From Ahaetulla prasina (taxonomy: Eukaryota; Chordata; Lepidosauria; Squamata; Colubridae): DNA of 64,000 nucleotides. The position numbers and the translations under genes were made by a program. Shown here piece by piece: positions 31,626 to 42,612 of this stretch (the first letter of the stretch is position 1; each line of letters begins with the position of its first letter). The notes beneath the pieces were generated by a model. The model was not told where the DNA came from. It saw only the letters and a list, made by a program, of their open reading frames with translations, and ran no database searches. The stretch covers positions 19,623,020-19,687,019 of the forward strand of contig NC_080546.1 of the NCBI RefSeq assembly GCF_028640845.1, written 5' to 3'.

Positions 31626-32860
31626 GTCATTTCAGTGTTTTGTATGGGGCCTCTCCTGTTTACTAAATTTAGCAATTTAATACAATAAACAAGAAATTGT
31701 ACAATACCTTTCTAAATCTTCTATTAGAGCAGAGACGTTTGAATCACTAAGCAACCATTTTAGTATGATTGGCTAAATATATAAACAGAATTTTCCATTC
31801 AAATTCTAAATGACTCGATCAATTTCTAGTACCCCCTACTTATTGCAATAATTCATTTAAAAGTCTATTTGAATATCCTGAAAATAATATCCGTATTTCA
31901 GTCTGATGTTCAGGCCTGCTGGAGAGAACACATATAATTACAAAGGCTTCCTGGGTTCTTATCCACAAAAGTGATCTGAAAGGTGATGGAATTAGATAAC
32001 CCAGGAAATAGTTTAGACCTATCTGTGGACAATAGTTATAATTTATATGACACCAGAGAGATGAGTAAAGCTTTGCTTAGTTAATTCCACATTTACACAG
32101 AATGCACTTTGATGGCTCCCTCCCAGAAGACAATTTAAAAACCTGGCCTGCAAACAAAAGAACGTTGATTGTGTTTAGAATCAAATTGGAAAAACCACCT
32201 CTTGAATAAATGTCACAGCTATGTATGGTCTTCAAATAATGTTATTTTATTTTCACTCTTTTCCTCCAGGTTTATGGCTACTCTGTCGAAGTGCTTCCTT
32301 GGCTGATATTTAGAAGCAGGAGATGTGTGGTGAACGATAACGGACAAAAAGGGTATGCATGCAATGATGTGTTTGGGAATCTTGATTGAACGGAAAGATT
32401 TTAAGGGGCAGCAAAGCTTCAAAAGGGCACTTCAGTTCAATGAAGCATCAACTCAAGTGCTGCTACAAACTGTGCTGAATCAAAGCAGTGCTTCTCTTTG
32501 AAGTGGCTGATCAGAATGGCTGCTTGGTTTAAATCCAGAGGGTAGCAGAGGGGCCCCGTACATGGAGCAGTGCATGCACAAATAACAATTTTCATCAGGC
32601 TAACGTGGTATTTATTTGAACTTCAGTTCAAAGTGTTGGGATGAAGTAATTCACTTTTCCATGTCAAAGCAATTGCCTCAGGTTGGTCCACTGTCACAAA
32701 TCAGAGAGAGGTGAGACCCTTAGAGGATGGAAGTGACCCTTTGCACAGATCTAGAAGGTTGAACAACAGGCAGGTGCATCCTCAATCTGGAAAGCTTTTT
32801 CCAGATGGGAACTTCTGGCCCCCTTTTTCTTACTGTATAAGCATCAAATCTACAGGGCCT
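31625..32860. other. No feature recognised
   Basis: About 1.2 kb of AT-rich sequence without recognisable repeats or coding regions. Confidence 0.5.
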
Positions 32861-32968
32861 GATTAAAAAACTTCAAGATGGCAGCCATGATCATCCAATC
32901 AAAGTCCAGACATGAAATCCACCATCTATCAATTGTAAATCATGGCCATCATTTTGATTTTTTAAAAA
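32861..32968. mobile_element. Small palindromic MITE-like element
   Basis: Arm 32861-32892 (GATTAAAAAACTTCAAGATGG...CCATGAT) is mirrored by 32939-32968 (ATCATGGCCATCATTTTGAT...). A related single arm (GTCAAGATGGCAGC) occurs near 39058. Confidence 0.5.
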
Positions 32969-32999
32969 CATTCTCTGTAGAAAACCCTGCCACAATTAA

Positions 33000-33692
33000 A
33001 GTGTAATAGGGAGAGATTTATTGTAAACATAACATTTCAGTTAAATTTCAACAATGAAAATGGTAGCTTGCCGCTGAGGTAACCTATAGGTCAGTGATGG
33101 CGAACCTTTGACGTCACCGCGTGCTGGCCTGTGTGCATGAAATGGCACATGAAACCAACCCGCGAGGTATGCGCAGCCCCACTGGCCTTTGCGCATGATG
33201 AAACATCGATACCCAGAAGAGCGGCAGTTTGTCGCGCATGCATGAGCCGGCACCCAAACACCCGGATACCAGCATGAACACATGCCTGTTGAACAGCTGG
33301 CCATCGTGCATGCATGCGACATCAGCCCAGAAGTTCAGGTGCTGGCCTGCGCATGCGTGATGGAACGCCGCTCTTCCAGGTTCTGCTGCTCCCGAGTACG
33401 TGACGGCCAGCTGACCGGCACACATGTGATCACAGGCACATGGAATAGGAGCCAACGAGGCCACACATTCTTCGCAGGATGGTTTCTTGTGCCACTTCCG
33501 GCACGCGTGCCATAGGTTCACCAACACTGCTATAGTTTAATCTTAAGTGAGACTGCAATTTAATTGTGGGACATGATTCACAGTGGGACAACAACAAAAT
33601 CCAAGAACCTATTTCTGTGCTTGTTCCAAAAAGGAAAATAATCAGATCATGAAATAGTTACCTGATTCTACTCATTGTAATCAGAGTGTATA
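33000..33692. repeat. Dispersed local duplication, copy A
   Basis: Apart from the hAT insert at 33092-33529, this segment matches 35145-35402 in the same orientation (blocks GGTAGCTTGCCGCTG, CTTAAGTGAGACTGCAATTT, CTCATTGTAATCAGAGTGTA). Confidence 0.88.
33092..33529 (+). mobile_element. Non-autonomous hAT element (CAGTGATGG family)
   Basis: Termini CAGTGATGGCGAACC and GGTTCACCAACACTG. Duplication CTATAGGT (33084-33091) / CTATAGTT (33530-33537). CpG-rich with repeated GCATGCG words. The copy at 35145 lacks it, which gives the empty site. Confidence 0.92.
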
Positions 33693-33718
33693 GTGTGTGT
33701 GTGTTTATATATAATATT

Positions 33719-33915
33719 AGATTTTTCTCCCACCTTTATTATTTTATAAGTAACTCAAGGTGACAAACATATTGAACATACTTCCTCCTCCTCCTATTTT
33801 CCCCACAACAACAACCCTGTGAGGACTGTTGGGCTGAGAGAAAGTGACTAGCCCAAAATCACCCATCTTGTGTTTATGGCTAAGACATAGTCTCTTGCTT
33901 TCTAGTGCCTTATAT
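33719..33915 (-). mobile_element. CORE/MIR-like SINE
   Basis: On the minus strand: TAGTGCTGGGAA-like decayed head, a CORE-type AGTGATTTTGGGCTAGTCAC segment, then CAGCCCAACAGTCCTCACAG and the AATAGGAGGAGGAGG tail. The same family occurs at 52670 on the plus strand. Confidence 0.65.
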
Positions 33916-33923
33916 GCTATATA

Positions 33924-34500
33924 CAGTAGTGGCCAAAATTGTGGAAACCTTTTGGGAAAAGTGTATTTTTGAGGTTTGATGGCTAATAACACCCCTTTTT
34001 TGGAGTTTCAAGATAATCATATTCCACTGCTGGAATGGCCTGGGAATAGCCCAGACCTTAACCCAGTTGAAAATCTATGGAGCCAACTAAAGAAACTTGT
34101 TAGTCAGAAGCGACCCAGCAATAAAACTCAGTTAATAGAAGCAATCATTCAATCTTGGTTTCACATTTTAACAGCTGCAGAACTGAAAGACTTGGTTCAT
34201 TCCATGGGAAGATGCTGTAAGGCTGTAATTCGTGCTAAAGGTTACCCAACTAACTATTAACAGACATGGTGATAATTTTTGTTTATCTCGTTTTTTCTAC
34301 GTTTCACTTTTCTTCTTTATGCTGTAACTGTTATTCTAGTAGCAAATCCTTCATAAAATTATTGCATTACATTACATGATTAAATTATCTTTCCATTGAT
34401 ATATAATTTTATGGTACTACACCCCAAAAAAGTGGTGTTATTAGCTAGTTTTAGAAAATACACTTTTCTCAAAAGGTTTCCACAATTTTGGCCACTGCTG
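33924..34500 (+). mobile_element. Tc1/mariner element, internally deleted
   Basis: Inverted ends CAGTAGTGGCCAAAATTGTG...CACAATTTTGGCCACTGCTG, longer than 40 bp, flanked by TA (33922-33923 and 34501-34502), the target of Tc1/mariner. Only the C-terminal part of the transposase is left, so a large internal deletion removed the DNA-binding domain and the first two catalytic aspartates. Confidence 0.92.
33976..34260 (+). pseudogene. Tc1 transposase C-terminal remnant
   Basis: About 90 codons. The block LLEWPGNSPDLNPVENLW includes the third catalytic residue (Glu of NPVENLW) of the DDE triad. The downstream helix region (KKLVSQKR..., ELKDLVHSMGRCCKAVI) follows to a natural stop. The frame is intact but it starts inside the inverted-repeat side and lacks the helix-turn-helix half. 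Confidence 0.9.
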
Positions 34501-34502
34501 TA

Positions 34503-35144
34503 CATTGGCTGCTTTGATACGGTCATTTATTTTATTGCTTTAATTATTATTTTAAGTTTTGATGGAATGTAAACCAGCTTGGAAAAGTTAGTTCGAATGG
34601 CAGCATATGTAGTTTCAAATAAATACCATAATATAGAGATAATTGCTATAGAAACAAGCTGGAACACATTTATTTTGGTATGTAACCTAATGGATGATCC
34701 ATAACTTTAAATTCTCCCTCAGCAGCTAATATTACTCAGGCAAATAACCAAAGAAGAAATTCCTATCTATCTTTTAAAATGTAAACCAATCATTATTTAC
34801 CTCTTTCCATCATCAGTTCTCTCCCTGTCTCCAAAATAGTAGCAATTTTAAATCAAGTTCAGACAAAGGTGCCTATCTAGACTAATATGACTAATTATAA
34901 TTCTGATTCCAATAAAGAATAGACTGCTTTGATTTATTTGCCAGCCAATGTGATTGACGGGAGCCAATTCAAAGAATAGCATCTGTCATTTTGGCCAATT
35001 CTGCCAAATTAAGACATTTTAGAAACCATTCCTTTATTGTTCGTGGATATGGATCTTTTCAATCATGTGCCCTAAACATGTTTTTCTAATAAAACTAAAT
35101 GAATTCAACAGATTTTAAAATGTTAGAAATTACATACTCTATGA
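34503..35144. other. No feature recognised
   Basis: AT-rich spacer between a transposon and the second duplicate. Confidence 0.5.
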
Positions 35145-35402
35145 GATTAAAATACAATAGGGAGATATTTATTATAAACATAACATTTCAGTCAAATTTC
35201 AGCAATGAAAATGGTAGCTTGCCGCTGGTGTAACCTATAGGTTAATCTTAAGTGAGACTGCAATTTAATTGTGGGACATGATTCACAGTGGGACAACAAC
35301 AATATCTAAGAACCTATTTCTGTGGTTGTTTCCCCTCCCCCCAAAAAAATCACCATGTCATGAAATACTTGTCTGATTCTACTCATTGTAATCAGAGTGT
35401 AT
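35145..35402. repeat. Dispersed local duplication, copy B (empty site)
   Basis: Matches copy A at 33000-33692 but reads CCTATAGGTTAATCTT across the point where copy A holds a hAT element. A C/A-rich replacement lies near 35331-35350. Confidence 0.88.
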
Positions 35403-36001
35403 GGACCTCTGACACAGAAGATGATATAGAAGGCCAGTGTTTGCATTTCCTGCATCGGATGAGGAGAGCACATCTTTCTCCTTCTGTTCTGACCACTTTT
35501 TACAGAGGCATGATTGAGAGCATTCTACATCACTGATTTGCTGGCAGCAGTGCCTCAGATAGAAAGTCCATACAGAGAGTGGTAAGGACAGCTGAGAAGA
35601 TTATAGGATGCTCGCTTTCCATTATACAGACTACTGCTTATAAACGCTATGGACTTAGAGCTCGAAGTATTGTTAGAAAGTTCACAGTTCATGGTCTGTT
35701 TCTGTTGTTCCCCTTTGGGAGGGGGTTTTGAAGTATCTCTAGAAGGGCTACTAGATTCTGTAACAGCTTTGTTCCTTATGCCATCCGTCTTATAAAGTCA
35801 CAGGATTCGTTATTTGTTGGGTTTTTTTGCTATGTATATGTATACATTTGAACTAGACTGTGATATTTTTTCTGTGTCATATATGTGTGTGCATGTGGGT
35901 ATATGCATAACAATTATTTTCCAAGAGCTGAATGCAACAACATTTCATTTTAATGTATGCTGATCAGTGTACATTTAAAGTGACAATAAAGTTTTTATTC
36001 T
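35403..36001 (+). mobile_element. L2/CR1-group LINE 3' end
   Basis: The coding part shows LSPSVLTTFYRGMIESIL and, after stops, RVVRTAEKIIG and a C-terminal FCNSFVPYAIRLI block. The 3' end is GTGACAATAAAGTTTTTATTC. The motif set matches L2-like LINEs. The copy is broken by at least two stops. Confidence 0.75.
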
Positions 36002-36769
36002 AGTTGTGTTTAAAGTCAATCCTAAAATGGAAGAAAAATGCAAGACTTTGCACTCCCAGAAGTTTTATCATGACCATCATCATCAGGATAAAAAAAGAGA
36101 GAGAGAGAGAGAGACAAGAAAGGGGATGCTATCATAAATCCACCGGAGTAAATAATACAGCAGTAAAACACACACTAATGAGCATTTTCCTAGCAACACA
36201 GGAGTGAAAATTGGGCTTATGGCAGATGCTTGCAGCAGATGACCTTTTCTGATGGTGGTCAGTTGCTCCATGGATAATTAGCTCCAAGGGGCAGCAATTA
36301 CCATCCTGCTTGGTTCCAAGTTATGGATTCCCAAACCATTAGGCTGGGATAGAGGGGCAAAAAGAAGAAGAAGAAGAGTTCAAATAATGAACTTTCTTAA
36401 GGGACGTGGGAGGAACAGTAATGACACAATAACAAAAGAGTTCAATTGGAAGACTGGTGTATAGTTCTGAAATAGACTTGTGGAAAAACCTATAAAAAAC
36501 TGTTGACAGGATTCAGTGGAAGAGATGATTTTAGCGGTCCTTCTAAAAAAAATTTCCACATGCAAAGAGTATTGTTTACATGTCTTGTCGATGAGATGGC
36601 ACAGGCTCAAAACATGGCTTCCTAGACCCATGTTGTGGGGGATTTTAGAAGGTATGCACCTGGTTCATTTTTTAAAAAAATTTAAACCAATGTTCTGAAA
36701 CACATATTCTTTGGCCATTTTTTAATCCTGTCTTATTCAAAAATTCTATCAGGTTTCAGAAGCCAAAGT
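36002..36769. other. No element recognised; GA array
   Basis: A short (GA)n array at 36092-36114 and a GAA-rich bit near 36362-36377. No gene seen. Confidence 0.5.
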
Positions 36770-37529
36770 AATATTTCTTCAAATTTCTGGGTTCTATCAT
36801 ATCGCAAGATCTCAAATGGACAGCTAACATCAAAAACATCATTAAAAAAGGACAACAAAGAATGTTCTTTCTGCGCCAACTCAGTAAGCTCAAACTGCCC
36901 AAGGAGCTGCTGATCCAATTCTACAGAGGAATTATTGAGTCTGTCATTTGCACCTCTATAACTGTCTGGTTCGGTTCTGCAACCCAACAAGAAAAACACA
37001 GACTTCAGAGGATAATTAGAACTGCAGAAAAAATAATTGCTACCAACCTGCCTTTCATTGAGGACCTGTATACTGCACGAATCAAGAAGAGGGCCGTGAA
37101 AATATTTGCAGATCCCTCGCATCCTGGACATAAACTGTTTCAACTCCTACCCTCAAAACGACGCTATAGAGCACTGCACACCAGAACAACTAGACACAAG
37201 AACAGTTTTTCCCCGAAAGCCATCACTCTGCTAAACAAATAATTCCCTCAACACTGTCAGACTATTTACTGAATCTGCACTACTATTAATCGTTTCATAG
37301 TTCCCATCACCAATCTCTTTCCACTTATGACTGTATGACTATAACTTGTTGCTGGCAATCCTTATGATTTATATTGATATATTGACCATCAATTGTGTTG
37401 TAAATGTTGTACCTTGATGAACGTATCTTTTCTTTTATGTACACTGAGAGCATATGCACCAAGACAAATTCCTTGTGTGTCCAATCACACTTGGCCAATA
37501 AAATTCTATTCTATTCTATTCTATTCTAA
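36770..37529 (+). mobile_element. CR1/L3 (Snake1-type) LINE 3' half with (ATTCT)n tail
   Basis: The most complete member of this family here: C-terminal ORF part, 3' UTR (37243-37502) and the ATTCT array. The sister copies at 1892, 4848 and 50588 share the same 3' UTR. The assignment to L3/Snake1 is from the known AATAG-tail feature of snake CR1 elements. Confidence 0.85.
36862..37242 (+). pseudogene. CR1/L3 reverse transcriptase C-terminal fragment
   Basis: 126 open codons with no internal stop: LSKLKLPKELLIQFYRGIIE, SITVWFGSATQQEKHRLQ, RIIRTAEKIIATNLP, ADPSHPGHKLFQLLPS, then RYRALHTRTTRHKNS and the stop. Upstream, FLGSIISQDLKW is also in view (about 36780). The catalytic palm is missing, so it is 5'-truncated and inert despite the good frame. 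Confidence 0.85.
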
Positions 37530-38589
37530 TATTACCTTCATTATATTATGGAAAATGGGTGAAAATAACACTGTCAATTTAATGCAGGGTGTCACATCAT
37601 TTGACATTACATTTAATGCTTGCACACTATAGAACACTTTATATTGTTAACCAAAATTCACATCTCATAGCATATGTAAGCTATATGATGACTCCTGAGA
37701 CCAATGTTATAACTTTATCTTGTATGATGAAGTTGGTTCCACATAATAGCTAATGCAATTGTGCAACAACCAGGAAATTTTCAACTCTTATCCATAATTA
37801 ACTGGAATGCTTTTCTCTCTCCCCTCCCCACATCATTTAATCTCCATTTTTGCTCCATAGGAAGAGAACAAAGATAAAAATACCCATAGAATATTTGTAG
37901 CTCAGGGTTGAACTGTGGAGTAAAAAAAAAAAAATCAAAGACAGTATCTAGTTCAAAGAATTTAGAGTCCAGATATCTAAGTCTCCTTCTGGGAGATGCC
38001 AAAGCACTCTACAATCTAGAATCTCATCATCCAATCATCTAAATTCCAAAGGGGCAACTCATAGCCAGGGAGAGAAACAGAACAGTAGTCAGTAAAGTGA
38101 TCCAAAGGTCAAAGCCAAATTAGTTTAATTCCTGGACAAATTCCCAGAAAGCCTTATTATAGTCAACATGGCAAAATCAATTTTTCTCATGACTAGATAT
38201 CTATGTTTTGGATAGGGGGGATTGATTTGGCCTGAATTCTGTGTTAGAGCCTGGCTAATTTGGTGCTAAGAACGCGCAACATTTCTTGTCCCTCAGATAA
38301 AGCTATGACACAAAAGCAAATCAGCATAGGGGGAAAAAAATTGAACTTCAAGTGTGGCGCACAATTGAACTGAAAAGTAGAACAAATAGGCTTTCCGACT
38401 GGAAAGTTTTATAAGTAGAGTTCCATGCCATCTATTTCTCAGTTAAGAGATAGCTTTCAAATATTTTGAAACGTTTCATTTTCCTTTAGGCCATTGCTGA
38501 AAGTAGAAGTTACGGTGCTAAATCTTTACATGCTTAGTTGGGCTAAGCCATCTTTTTCTTCCTTATTATCAGCTGCCTCCAGAGCGTAC
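37530..38589. other. No feature recognised
   Basis: AT-rich, with an A-run at 37922-37934. Confidence 0.5.
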
Positions 38590-38990
38590 AGCACAGAATG
38601 GGACAACTCACCACAGACAACTCGCCAAGGCCATCAAGCTGAAGCTAACTCGCTGCAGCCAACTGGTCACAGGACAACTCACCGCAGGCAACTCACTAAA
38701 AGGACAACTCGCCATAGTCAATTTGCTGCAGCACAACTCACTACAGCCAGCTCATCATAGGATAACTCCACATGGGATAACTTAAAAGAGGACAAGAGGG
38801 ACAATTGACTCCATGTTCTGGTTCTTCCCAGCCTCAAGAACTTCTAACTTGAGAAGGTTGAAACCTAAAGCAAGACAAGTTCTGCTGCAATTCACGTGTC
38901 CTTATCTGGAGTTATCCCATGGCAAGTTGTCCCTCAGTGAGTTGGTCATGGTGAATCAGCCATGGTGAGTTTTTCTAGACCCTGTACAGC
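38590..38990. repeat. Degenerate CAACTC-type tandem repeat with inverted partner
   Basis: 38598-38770 contains about ten irregularly spaced units like GACAACTCACCACAGG. 38925-38985 carries the opposite orientation (AAGTTGTCCC, GTGAGTTGGTCATGGTGA). The spacer is about 150 bp. It may be a foldback element. Confidence 0.6.
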
Positions 38991-40085
38991 AAGCTTCCAT
39001 CTCTACCTCCTTCTTTTTAACATCCAGGGGCATCCATAAGGACAGGGTATCAAAACAGTCAAGATGGCAGCTCTGTATCTTTTGAATCTGACTGTACTCA
39101 ACAGTTTAAAAGCAGGTGAGTCTCCATCTCATGCCTTCTGCCTGGCATCTTGAGTGTCTTGACTTCTCTGCATGTATCTAAGAGGCATATTTGTTCTACT
39201 CTATAGATCCCTGAGTGACCAACCACATGGTGAATTAGGATAATGGGTTAGGGGTAGGAACTCTGTATTCATCGTAGTATCATTTATTGATATTCACTCT
39301 ATTACATTTGATGAAAAGCTTCCTCCAATGTCACCCAGGCAGGAACGGACTAGAAATAATTATAATGTTCTATGTTCATTGTAGAAAAGAATACCCTTAT
39401 TGTTTGAAGAATAATTTACAATATTTATTTTTTGCAATCGCTCACTAAAAAAAAACACGTTCAGAACAGCTTCAAACTGTTCACAATAATTAAGCTGATA
39501 GAACCGTGCAAATTTTCAGTCATAGATATGCCTTCAAAGGAAACTATTTTCTGTTCTTTTTTAAAAATCGCCAGTGTACCAGGAAATAAATCTCAACTGT
39601 CAATTTTTATTACATCAAACAGATGTTATTTTTTTTTAACGTATCTAGGGTAAGGGACTGTATGTTACAAAAATTACCATTTCATTTACTGGAGAAAAAA
39701 ACGGGGGGGGGGGGAAGGAATTACCTGATAAAATTACCAATTGTAGTTATGCAAATAATTGTTTACCTTAGGGCTCCAAGAACAGGATTCTCTTCTACCA
39801 TGCATTAGAAGCAGGGATGTTTTTGTTAAAAAAAAAAAATAAACACTTGTTTTTAAAACCATTTAGTGAATTTCTTGCTTTCTCCCCACACCTTTCATTC
39901 AAGTTTGCACACAACATATGAAAAAGAAAGCTCTGGTGTATGAAATATAACACATTTACTTTTGTTCCCATTATGGCTAAGTATATGTGTGTGGGAAGTT
40001 CACAAACAAAAGATAAGGGCAATATTATTCTCCCATTCAATTTTTCCTATGATTGATATCTAAAAGTCCTCTTATCTGAGGTAAA
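38991..40085. other. No feature recognised; homopolymer tracts
   Basis: A G11 run at about 39704-39714 and an A-run near 39826-39840 in otherwise AT-rich DNA. Confidence 0.5.
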
Positions 40086-40150
40086 AAATTATTATTATTA
40101 CCATTAAATTTATTTGTTGCCTATCTTGCTGTTCGAGGTGACTCTGAGCA
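40086..40150 (-). mobile_element. LINE/SINE 3' tail fragment (L2-like)
   Basis: TTATTATTATTACC, then TTTATTTGTTGCCTATCTTG and GAGGTGACTCTGAGCAG. It resembles the reverse complement of an L2/CORE-SINE terminus. Confidence 0.45.
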
Positions 40151-40216
40151 GAAATCTATCAAGATTGGCATTTTGGTGTCCATTGTGTCCATTTATTGCA
40201 TCTCTCTCTCTTTTTT

Positions 40217-40481
40217 TTTTTTATTTGCATTTATATCCCGCCCTTCTCCGAAGACTCAGGGCAGTTTACACTATGTTAAGCAATAGTCTTCATCCATTGT
40301 ATATTACTGTATATACAAAGTCAGCTTATTGACCCCAACAATCTGGGTCCTCATTTTACCTACCTTATAAAGGATGGAAGGCTGAGTCAACCTTGGGCCT
40401 GGTGGGACTTGAACCTGCAGTAATTGCAAGCAGCTGTGTTAATAACAGACTGTCTTAACAGTCTGAGCCACCAGAGGCCCA
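40217..40481 (-). mobile_element. L2-tailed tRNA SINE, full length
   Basis: Runs from a T-run and TATATCCCGCCCTTCTCCG to GTCTGAGCCACCAGAGGCCC. On the minus strand the A box is CTGGTGGCTCAGACTG and the B box is GGTTCAAGTCC. Its tail is the same as the 3' hairpin of the L2 at 45085, its presumed partner. Confidence 0.88.
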
Positions 40482-40902
40482 GGGTCTCTTAATACAGACC
40501 CTCCAAAAAATGGAACAAAAATAATGGTACGTAATGTTTTAGAAAGCATCCATATTTACATTACAGAGGTAATGCATTTTCTTCATAGTCCTTCATCAAA
40601 CAGAGTAGGTAATAGAACAATTTGCCTTCTCCCTCCACCCAAAAGTAAAATAAAAGTGTTTTATGTTAGCACATTCGGTAATATATCTGAGGATACTTCC
40701 GTACTTGTACTTAAAGCTATATCCTTAATAAAATAGCTCTATTATTGCACCTTCTGAATGAACTTGGATAAATCACTTAGCGCTTTTGTAAAATGCCACC
40801 TTAAAGAGCTGTGTGGCTTCTTTCTTTTCTAATTTTTTTTGGGGGGGAGGGACATGGGCGGGAGAACTGATTGCAAGCTTCTAAAATATATATGGATATA
40901 AG
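40482..40902. other. No feature recognised
   Basis: AT-rich spacer with a T8G9 tract at about 40834-40850. Confidence 0.5.
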
Positions 40903-41271
40903 CAGTGGTAGGATTCAGCCAGTTCACGCCTATTCGGGAGAACCGGTTGTTAACTTTCTAAGCAGTTCGGAGAACCGGTTGTTGGAAGAACGCTTATTCT
41001 GGTTTTTTCTACTTTACAGGGCTAATCCTGTAGGGAAGGCAGGAAGGAAACATTCTGGTGGTGTTTCTAGCCTAATCTTTATTGCCCTGCTTACAGAAAC
41101 TGCCTCTCTGCTTAACCTTTACTACATTGTAACAGCTAAGGCGAAGCGCCCATCGACGTGAGTGACGTCGAGTTGGCCACGCCCATACGGTCACATGATC
41201 ACCGAGCCACGCCCACCCAGCTGGTCATTAGGTAGAGAACCAGTTGTTAAATTATTTGAATCCCACCACTG
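40903..41271 (+). mobile_element. Non-autonomous hAT element, perfect duplication
   Basis: CAGTGGTAGGATTCAGCC to GAATCCCACCACTG, with GATATAAG at 40895-40902 and 41272-41279. Contains two GAACCGGTTGTT words near the left end. A 96-codon frame inside has no transposase motif. Confidence 0.93.
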
Positions 41272-41471
41272 GATATAAGTATGTCCATCTTTGTGTTTTT
41301 ACTCTCAGAAGTGGGAGAAAAGGAGCAAAATGATGAGTATCCCAGTAGAAATTTCCAGGAAACGGAAAGATATTTTATTTTTTTCCTCTTTCAAGATTCA
41401 GTAAACTTGTGATAATGTCCATTATTGAAAATATACATGGAAACACCAGTGCCACAGTGGACATTATAAAG

Positions 41472-41828
41472 CAGGGATGTCAAACTCAAGGCTCCGGGGC
41501 CTGCAGGGTGCTTAGATCTGGCCCATGTGGCCACCCTGGAAACAGTGAAGGACCGGCCTATGGTACCTCTGCCAGTAAAAACGGAGCTCAGGAGGGCCGC
41601 ATGTGGCCCTTGCGAGCTCTGTTTTCACTGTCGGAGGGTTGCAAGAGGCCAGCATAGCCGAAAATGGAGCTCAGAAACCTGTTTTGCTGGCAAAGTGTTC
41701 AAGCCACCACAGGAGTCCCCAACGTGAGCGACCCAGCCTGGCCATGCCTATCCTGCTACACACACACACACACCAGGTCAAACACAACTCTGATGTGGCC
41801 CACAATGAAATTGAGTTTGACACCCCTG
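41472..41828 (+). mobile_element. Non-autonomous hAT element, perfect duplication
   Basis: CAGGGATGTCAAACTC to GAGTTTGACACCCCTG, a 16-bp terminal inversion with one mismatch. TTATAAAG at 41464-41471 and 41829-41836. Contains a short (CA)n. A different family from its neighbours. Confidence 0.93.
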
Positions 41829-41836
41829 TTATAAAG

Positions 41837-42224
41837 AATCATAAGACATCTCCTTCATGGTGAAAACTCTGAGCTGGAAATTTCAGGAGATAAATATATT
41901 TCCCATCCCAAAGCATATTTTTAGACATAAATATGTTGGTTAAAGCAACAGCTTACTTTATATAAACAAAACCAAATCTCTGATATTCAAGGATGTTTCC
42001 CCATATTAACTGTATTAAATATAATAGTAGGAATGGGCAATTTAATCCCTATGTTTATTAATGTCTCCACTGAGAATGACAAAACTGAAGTCAAAAGCTA
42101 CCCAGATGGAGAAGCCATAGGAAACTGTATTTTATTTGGGAGGTATGTACCGACTCATAACATTTACAGAGTGTTCTAATAGAATCTCTTCAGAACACAA
42201 AATCAAGTAAGAAAATACTTAATT
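41837..42224. other. No feature recognised
   Basis: AT-rich spacer between hAT insertions. Confidence 0.5.
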
Positions 42225-42232
42225 TGATAGGG

Positions 42233-42604
42233 CAGTGATGGCGAATCTTTTCGGCACCGACGTCGCACTCGTTGGAACCGTGCTCCAGAAAAGCTGAACT
42301 TCCAGGTTCTAGCACGCATGCGCGTCAGATGATCAACTGGCTGGCGTGCATGCACAGGCCAATGTTTGGCACTGCCGCATGCTCAAAGTGATCGCGCTCC
42401 AGAAAATATTCGGGTTCTGCCGCACATGCGCACCCAACAATCACCTGGCCAATGCACATCACACACCAGTTTTTGTCACTGCTGCACACGCAAAGGACAG
42501 CTAATCATCACGCGCGCATGCGTGCCAGAAACCAGGAAGACAAACAGGCAAGGCTGTGCATGCCGGTTGAAATGGCTTTGTGTGCCATAGGTTCATCATC
42601 ATGG
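42233..42604 (+). mobile_element. Non-autonomous hAT element (CAGTGATGG family)
   Basis: CAGTGATGGCGAATC to GGTTCATCATCATGG. Duplication TGATAGGG (42225-42232) / GGATAGGG (42605-42612). The interior has NRF-1-like GCGCATGCG palindromes (see findings). Confidence 0.87.
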
Positions 42605-42612
42605 GGATAGGG

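Noticed and set aside
31463..31675. 70-codon YLSIYLSI ORF
   Set aside because: Translation of the (GATA)n microsatellite.
33041..33527. Overlapping 74-137-codon minus ORFs
   Set aside because: Open because of the CpG-rich hAT interior; three frames are open at once and none is conserved in the sister element at 42233.
37393..37632. 79-codon ORF starting MCCKCCTLMN
   Set aside because: Encoded by the CR1/L3 3' UTR; the same words appear antisense at 1789-2067, so it follows the repeat and not a gene.
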